This document shows positions 59,093-64,000 of a stretch of DNA of 64,000 nt, one piece after another. The notes beneath the pieces were generated by a model. It saw nothing but the letters and a program-made list of their open reading frames with translations, was not told the origin of the DNA and did not search any database. Position numbers and translations under genes: made by a program. The DNA is from Erwinia phyllosphaerae (GTDB lineage Bacteria; Pseudomonadota; Gammaproteobacteria; Enterobacterales; Enterobacteriaceae), in NCBI RefSeq assembly GCF_019132875.1, contig NZ_JAHSPF010000002.1:372001-436000 (forward strand), in the 5' to 3' direction. The stretch's first letter is position 1; each line of letters starts with the position of its first letter.

Positions 59093-60367
59093 ATGACAGA
59101 GAAGCGCAAAGACGGTTCAGGGAAGCTGCTGTACTGCTCTTTTTGCGGCAAAAGCCAGCATGAAGTTCGTAAGCTGATTGCCGGCCCGTCAGTCTATATT
59201 TGCGACGAGTGTGTCGATCTGTGTAACGACATCATTCGCGAAGAGATCAAAGAAGTTGCGCCGCATCGCGAGCGCAGTTCGCTGCCGACGCCACATGAAA
59301 TCCGCGAGCATCTGGACGACTACGTCATCGGCCAGGAGCGCGCGAAGAAGGTGCTGTCGGTGGCGGTTTATAACCACTACAAGCGCCTGCGCAACGGCGA
59401 CAGCAGCAACGGCATCGAGCTGGGCAAAAGTAACATTCTGCTGATTGGCCCGACGGGTAGCGGTAAAACGCTGCTGGCGGAAACGCTGGCGCGCCTGCTG
59501 GACGTGCCGTTTACCATGGCCGACGCCACCACGCTGACCGAAGCGGGCTACGTGGGCGAAGACGTGGAAAACATCATCCAGAAGCTGTTGCAGAAATGCG
59601 ACTACGACGTGCAGAAAGCCCAGCGCGGCATCGTCTATATCGATGAAATCGACAAGATTTCCCGCAAGTCGGATAACCCGTCAATAACGCGTGACGTGTC
59701 GGGCGAGGGCGTGCAGCAGGCGCTGCTGAAGCTGATAGAAGGCACGGTGGCCGCAGTACCGCCGCAGGGCGGACGCAAGCATCCTCAGCAGGAGTTTTTG
59801 CAGGTGGATACTTCAAAAATCCTGTTTATCTGCGGCGGCGCGTTTGCGGGCCTGGATAAGGTTGTCTCACAGCGCGTGGATACCGGAACGGGCATCGGCT
59901 TTGGCGCAACGGTAAAAGGCAAGGCGGAAAAGGCGACGGAAGGCGAGCTGCTGGCGCAGGTCGAGCCGGAAGACCTGATCAAGTTCGGCCTGATCCCGGA
60001 ATTCATCGGCCGTCTGCCGGTGGTGGCAACGCTGACCGAGCTGAGCGCCGAAGCGCTGATCCAGATCCTGCGCGAGCCGAAGAACGCGCTGATCAAGCAG
60101 TACCAGGCGCTGTTTAACCTGGAAGGCGTGGAGCTGGAGTTCCGCGAGGAAGCGCTGAAGGCGATAGCGGACAAGGCGATGTCGCGTAAAACCGGCGCGC
60201 GCGGTCTGCGTTCAATCGTGGAAGGCGCGCTGCTGGACACCATGTATGACCTGCCGTCGATGGACGACGTGGAAAAAGTGGTGATCGACGAGTCAGTGAT
60301 AGCGGGCGAATCGGAGCCGATGCTGATTTACGGCAAGGGCGATACGCAGCAGGCGTCTGGTGAATAA
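59093..60367 (+). CDS. clpX: ClpX, second copy
   Basis: 424 residues differing from copy 1 at D3E, V36I, A89S, E319A, T334I and G360D. All functional elements (zinc domain, Walker A/B, RKH loop, IGF loop) are unchanged. By hand comparison about 29 of 1275 bases differ; 14 of these fall in the first 275 bases, while 57125-57770 has only about 3. Upstream and downstream DNA is unrelated to copy 1. Its own promoter and terminator are present, and lon follows. It likely forms ClpX with either ClpP subunit. Confidence 0.96.
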   Translation: MTEKRKDGSGKLLYCSFCGKSQHEVRKLIAGPSVYICDECVDLCNDIIREEIKEVAPHRERSSLPTPHEIREHLDDYVIGQERAKKVLSVAVYNHYKRLRNGDSSNGIELGKSNILLIGPTGSGKTLLAETLARLLDVPFTMADATTLTEAGYVGEDVENIIQKLLQKCDYDVQKAQRGIVYIDEIDKISRKSDNPSITRDVSGEGVQQALLKLIEGTVAAVPPQGGRKHPQQEFLQVDTSKILFICGGAFAGLDKVVSQRVDTGTGIGFGATVKGKAEKATEGELLAQVEPEDLIKFGLIPEFIGRLPVVATLTELSAEALIQILREPKNALIKQYQALFNLEGVELEFREEALKAIADKAMSRKTGARGLRSIVEGALLDTMYDLPSMDDVEKVVIDESVIAGESEPMLIYGKGDTQQASGE

Positions 60368-60399
60368 ATAACCACATCATTCCAAGCGGTTATCTCAAA

Positions 60400-60422
60400 A
60401 AAGGGAGAAATATTCTCCCTTT
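60400..60422 (+). terminator. Terminator after clpX copy 2
   Basis: AAGGGAGAA-ATA-TTCTCCCTT hairpin, flanked by A- and T-rich bases. Confidence 0.78.
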
Positions 60423-60443
60423 CACTTTTCTCTCGCACATAAC

Positions 60444-60471
60444 GTTGAATGTCTTACATTCATCCCCATAT
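60444..60471 (+). promoter_or_regulatory. Sigma-32-type promoter of lon
   Basis: GTTGAA (60444-60449), 14-base spacer, CCCCATAT (60464-60471): a near-consensus RpoH promoter, nearly the same as E. coli lon. Confidence 0.82.
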
Positions 60472-60555
60472 ACTCAACTACCTGTGGGTAAAACTGCATG
60501 CCTGACCATTGCGGTTCCCCTCACCCTGGCGGAAATTAAACTAAGAGAGAGCTCT

Positions 60556-62910
60556 ATGAATCCTGAGCGTTCTGAACGCATTGAAATCCCTGTGTTGCCG
60601 TTGCGTGACGTAGTGGTTTATCCGCACATGGTAATTCCGTTGTTTGTAGGCCGTGAAAAATCAATTCGCTGCCTTGAAGCCGCCATGGATCATGACAAAA
60701 AGATCATGCTGGTCGCGCAGAAAGAGGCTTCAACGGATGAACCTGGCATTAACGATCTCTTCTCTGTAGGGACCGTAGCGTCAATTTTACAGATGCTGAA
60801 ACTGCCTGACGGCACGGTAAAAGTGCTGGTTGAAGGTCTGCAGCGCGCGCATATCACCACGCTTGCCGATAACGGCGATCATTTTACCGCTCAGGCGGAA
60901 TACCTGGCTTCGCCTGAGATTGACGAACGCGAGCAGGAAGTACTGGTCCGTACGGCGATCAATCAGTTTGAAGGCTATATCAAACTGAACAAAAAAATCC
61001 CGCCGGAAGTGCTGACCTCGCTGAACAGTATTGAAGACGCGGCGCGCCTTGCGGATACCGTGGCGGCCCACATGCCGCTGAAGCTGGCCGACAAGCAGTC
61101 CGTGCTGGAGATGTCCGACGTCAACGAGCGTCTGGAATATCTGATGGCGATGATGGAGTCGGAAATCGATCTGCTGCAGGTTGAAAAACGCATCCGCAAC
61201 CGCGTTAAAAAGCAGATGGAAAAAAGCCAGCGCGAATACTATCTGAACGAACAGATGAAGGCGATTCAGAAAGAGCTGGGCGAAATGGACGATGCGCCTG
61301 ACGAAAACGAAGCGCTGAAACGCAAAATCGACGCGGCGAAAATGCCGAAAGAAGCGCGTGAAAAAACCGAAGCCGAGCTGCAAAAGCTGAAGATGATGTC
61401 GCCAATGTCTGCGGAAGCCACCGTGGTACGCGGCTATATCGACTGGATGGTGCAGGTGCCATGGAACGCGCGCAGCAAAGTGAAAAAAGACCTGGTTAAA
61501 GCGCAGGAAACGCTGGATACCGATCACTTTGGCCTGGAGCGGGTAAAAGACCGTATCCTGGAATATTTGGCCGTACAGAGCCGCGTCAGCAAAATCAAAG
61601 GGCCGATCCTGTGCCTGGTTGGGCCGCCAGGAGTGGGTAAAACCTCCCTGGGTCAGTCCATCGCGAAGGCGACCGGACGCAAATATGTGCGTATGGCGCT
61701 GGGTGGCGTACGTGATGAAGCGGAAATCCGTGGTCATCGCCGTACCTATATCGGTTCTATGCCGGGCAAGCTTATCCAGAAAATGGCCAAAGTTGGCGTG
61801 AAAAACCCGCTGTTCCTGCTGGATGAAATCGACAAAATGTCCTCGGATATGCGTGGCGATCCGGCTTCGGCGCTGCTGGAAGTGTTAGATCCCGAGCAGA
61901 ACATCGCGTTCAACGACCATTATCTGGAGGTTGACTACGATCTGTCCGACGTGATGTTTGTCGCAACCTCTAACTCCATGAACATTCCGGCTCCGTTGCT
62001 GGACCGTATGGAAGTGATCAGGTTGTCGGGCTATACCGAAGATGAAAAGCTCAATATTGCCAAACAGCACCTGCTGTCCAAGCAGATTGAACGCAACGCG
62101 CTGAAAGCCAGCGAGTTGACGGTAGACGATAGTGCGATTGTCAGCATCATCCGTTACTACACGCGTGAAGCGGGCGTGCGTAGCCTTGAGCGTGAGCTGT
62201 CCAAGCTGTGCCGTAAAGCAGTGAAAACGCTGCTGATGGACAAGAGCGTTAGCCATATTGAAATTAACGCGGACAACCTGAAAGATTTCCTGGGCGTACA
62301 GCGTTATGACTATGGTCGCGCCGACAGCGAAAACCGCGTGGGTCAGGTAACGGGTCTGGCATGGACCGAAGTCGGCGGCGATCTGCTGACCATCGAAACC
62401 GCCTGCGTACCGGGTAAAGGTAAGCTGACCTATACCGGATCGCTGGGCGAAGTGATGCAGGAGTCTATCCAGGCCGCGCTGACCGTGGTACGCGCTCGCG
62501 CAGAGAAGCTGGGTATCAACGGCGACTTCTACGAGAAGCGTGACATCCACGTACACGTACCGGAAGGCGCGACGCCGAAAGATGGTCCAAGCGCCGGTAT
62601 CGCTATGTGTACCGCACTGGTTTCCTGTCTGACCGGTAACCCGGTGCGCGCCGATGTGGCAATGACGGGTGAAATCACGCTGCGCGGTCAGGTTCTGCCA
62701 ATTGGCGGCCTGAAAGAGAAGCTGCTGGCTGCTCATCGCGGCGGTATCAAAACCGTGCTGATCCCGGACGAAAACAAGCGCGATCTGGAAGAAATCCCGG
62801 ATAATGTGATTGCCGATCTGGATATCCACCCGGTTAAGCGCATTGAAGAAGTCCTGACGCTGGCACTGCAAAACGCGCCTTACGGCATGCAGGTTGCTAC
62901 CGCTAAATAG
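60556..62910 (+). CDS. lon: Lon, ATP-dependent protease
   Basis: 784 residues, the E. coli length, from [21 protein letters not shown]-terminal substrate domain, AAA+ module with Walker [10 protein letters not shown] and Walker [10 protein letters not shown], and the Ser-Lys protease domain with catalytic Ser in [11 protein letters not shown] and Lys in [14 protein letters not shown]. Degrades misfolded and regulatory proteins. A longer upstream frame crosses the promoter and is rejected. Confidence 0.98.
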   Translation: MNPERSERIEIPVLPLRDVVVYPHMVIPLFVGREKSIRCLEAAMDHDKKIMLVAQKEASTDEPGINDLFSVGTVASILQMLKLPDGTVKVLVEGLQRAHITTLADNGDHFTAQAEYLASPEIDEREQEVLVRTAINQFEGYIKLNKKIPPEVLTSLNSIEDAARLADTVAAHMPLKLADKQSVLEMSDVNERLEYLMAMMESEIDLLQVEKRIRNRVKKQMEKSQREYYLNEQMKAIQKELGEMDDAPDENEALKRKIDAAKMPKEAREKTEAELQKLKMMSPMSAEATVVRGYIDWMVQVPWNARSKVKKDLVKAQETLDTDHFGLERVKDRILEYLAVQSRVSKIKGPILCLVGPPGVGKTSLGQSIAKATGRKYVRMALGGVRDEAEIRGHRRTYIGSMPGKLIQKMAKVGVKNPLFLLDEIDKMSSDMRGDPASALLEVLDPEQNIAFNDHYLEVDYDLSDVMFVATSNSMNIPAPLLDRMEVIRLSGYTEDEKLNIAKQHLLSKQIERNALKASELTVDDSAIVSIIRYYTREAGVRSLERELSKLCRKAVKTLLMDKSVSHIEINADNLKDFLGVQRYDYGRADSENRVGQVTGLAWTEVGGDLLTIETACVPGKGKLTYTGSLGEVMQESIQAALTVVRARAEKLGINGDFYEKRDIHVHVPEGATPKDGPSAGIAMCTALVSCLTGNPVRADVAMTGEITLRGQVLPIGGLKEKLLAAHRGGIKTVLIPDENKRDLEEIPDNVIADLDIHPVKRIEEVLTLALQNAPYGMQVATAK

Positions 62911-62940
62911 TGATGTAAGACAAAAACACCCTAAATCCAG

Positions 62941-62978
62941 AGCTGGCAAACGAATTCGGACTTGCCAGCTTTTTTTTG
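62941..62978 (+). terminator. Terminator after lon
   Basis: AGCTGGCAA / TTGCCAGCT 9-bp stem followed by TTTTTTTT. Confidence 0.9.
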
Positions 62979-63115
62979 TGCCGTTAATTTAGGGGGCTGT
63001 TAAGCCGGTGAAGGTTTGTACCAACCGTGCCTTTACGACTCAGCAAATGAAAACTGATACGCATTCGTTACGGAAAACACCGTCGGCGAAGCGAATAAAA
63101 ATAGGGGATGATTGA

Positions 63116-63388
63116 GTGAATAAGTCACAGTTGATCGACAATATTGCTGCCAGTGCGGATATTTCTAAAGCGGCGGCAGGACGTGTATTAGATGCCTTCA
63201 TTGAAGCGGTAACGGATTCACTGAAAGCAGGCGATGAAGTTGCGCTGGTAGGATTCGGTACTTTTTCCGTACGTGACCGCGCGGAGCGTACCGGACGCAA
63301 TCCTCAGACCGGCAAAGAAATCACCATTCCAGCCGGTAAAGTACCGGGCTTCCGCGCCGGTAAAGCGCTGAAAGACGCGGTTAATTAA
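63116..63388 (+). CDS. hupB: HupB, DNA-binding protein HU-beta
   Basis: 90-residue nucleoid protein with GTG start. Family signature [21 protein letters not shown] and the C-terminal [16 protein letters not shown]. Forms homo- or HU-alpha/beta dimers that bend DNA. Between lon and ppiD as in E. coli. Confidence 0.98.
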   Translation: MNKSQLIDNIAASADISKAAAGRVLDAFIEAVTDSLKAGDEVALVGFGTFSVRDRAERTGRNPQTGKEITIPAGKVPGFRAGKALKDAVN

Positions 63389-63452
63389 CGGCATTTAGCG
63401 CAAATACTTCGGTGGAATGAGGATTGTCCTGACGTTCTCATGTACCATACGG

Positions 63453-63487
63453 GGCACATCAGCACAATGATGTGCCTTTTTTGTTTT
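63453..63487 (+). terminator. Terminator after hupB
   Basis: GGCACATCA / TGATGTGCC 9-bp stem with a 6-base loop, followed by TTTTTTG. Confidence 0.87.
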
Positions 63488-63588
63488 AACGGTCGCGAGC
63501 CTGATACGCAGCGGCGTAGCGCGTCCCCGGGAAACGGGTCGCCAGCGCAAGGGTTTACATTCATTACACAGCGGAGTGTTGTCACACC

Positions 63589-64000
63589 ATGATGGACAAT
63601 TTACGCGCGGCGTCGAACCATGTCGTGCTCAAAATTATACTGGGTCTGATCATCCTGTCTTTTGTGTTGACCGGGGTGGGCAACTACCTGATCGGCGGCA
63701 ACGGGGATTATGCAGCCAAAGTTAACGGACAAGAAATCAGCCGTGCACAGCTGGAAAGAGCGTTTGGCAATGAACGTTCGCGCCAGCAGGATATGTTAGG
63801 CGACCAGTTCTCTCAGCTGGCAAGCAATCCAGCCTATTTGCAGCAGATTCGTCAGCAGGCGCTTTCGCAGCTGATCGATGAGGCGCTGCTGGATCAATAT
63901 GCAAAAAATCTGCATCTGGCCATCAGCGACGCGCAAATCAAGCAGGCTATCTTCAGCCAGCCGGCTTTCCAGACCAACGGCAAGTTTGATAATGCTAAAT
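63589..64000 (+). CDS. ppiD: PpiD, periplasmic folding chaperone (partial, 3' end outside window)
   Basis: First 137 codons of the membrane-anchored SurA-like chaperone. MMDNLRAASNHVVLKIILGLII is the N-terminal anchor helix, followed by the SurA_N-like region (KVNGQEISRAQLERAF, LIDEALLDQYAKNLHL). The parvulin domain lies beyond the window. The tandem ATGs at 63589 and 63592 are both possible; the first matches E. coli. Confidence 0.95.
   Translation, partial: MMDNLRAASNHVVLKIILGLIILSFVLTGVGNYLIGGNGDYAAKVNGQEISRAQLERAFGNERSRQQDMLGDQFSQLASNPAYLQQIRQQALSQLIDEALLDQYAKNLHLAISDAQIKQAIFSQPAFQTNGKFDNAK

Noticed and set aside
56855-60367. clpX duplication as a simple assembly error
   Set aside because: The copies differ at about 29 bases and 6 residues, with unrelated flanks and a unique gene between them; an artefact would give identical copies. 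Long reads would settle it.
60787-62949. Two long minus-strand frames (316 and 354 codons) inside lon
   Set aside because: Antisense shadows of lon with no recognisable domains.

Overview
The window is a chromosomal stretch of a gamma-proteobacterium of the order Enterobacterales. Gene order and protein sequences follow the E. coli sbcCD-phoBR-brnQ-proY ... queA-tgt-yajC-secDF ... nrdR-rib-nusB-thiL-pgpA-yajO-dxs-ispA-xseB-thiI ... cyo-ampG-bolA-tig-clpPX-lon-hupB-ppiD backbone. The deviations (a PstS-like gene after phoR, a one-domain MetE-like gene, kbp next to yajI, PrxC-type peroxiredoxin next to acpH, duplicated clpX) point to a genus outside Escherichia/Salmonella. Erwiniaceae (Pantoea/Mixta/Erwinia type) is my best guess from memory, not a proven assignment. 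No rRNA, tRNA, insertion sequence, prophage or CRISPR array was recognised.

Layout. 1-3.6 kb: sbcCD nuclease (sbcC cut by the window edge). 3.7-6.8 kb: Pho-box promoter, phoBR and a PstS-like binding protein in one operon. 6.8-8.3 kb: a 35-bp tandem repeat and a MetE-like methyltransferase whose upstream region carries two MetR-type sites and a MetJ-type operator. 8.7-11.4 kb: brnQ and proY. 11.6-16.6 kb: an accessory block where E. coli has malZ, containing a secreted metzincin with a lectin-like N-terminus, a wrecked hemagglutinin/CdiA gene, a histidine acid phosphatase and a ycgZ-ymgA-ariR connector cluster plus a fourth family member. 16.7-36.6 kb: housekeeping genes (peroxiredoxin, acpH, queuosine genes, Sec auxiliary complex, nrdR, riboflavin, thiamine and isoprenoid genes, panE). 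36.7-40.2 kb: yajQ, a Fur-box-controlled hutW and yajR. 40.3-45.1 kb: the cyoABCDE bo-type oxidase operon. 45.8-51.5 kb: a five-gene metal-chelate uptake operon (Tat-exported binding protein, FecCD permease, ATPase, SAM methyltransferase, TonB-dependent receptor) inserted between cyoA and ampG. 51.5-64 kb: ampG, yajG, bolA, tig and an expanded Clp locus, then lon, hupB and the start of ppiD.

The most unusual locus is 56.1-60.4 kb: clpP, clpX, a divergent ClpP paralog on the opposite strand, and a second, nearly identical clpX. By hand count the two clpX reading frames differ at about 29 of 1275 bases and 6 of 424 residues, and the similarity ends at the start and stop codons. The ClpP paralog keeps the catalytic Ser and His at the canonical spacing but has Asn where the catalytic Asp should be, and it lacks the usual N-terminal axial-loop sequence. 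Together this looks like a second, possibly mixed ClpXP protease with its own promoter region.

The genes fit a facultative, host- or plant-associated enterobacterium: phosphate sensing and acquisition, methionine synthesis, aerobic respiration under FNR-type control, peroxide defence behind an OxyR-type site, iron/haem or other metal-chelate acquisition, and a heat-shock protease block with sigma-32-type promoters before clpP and lon.
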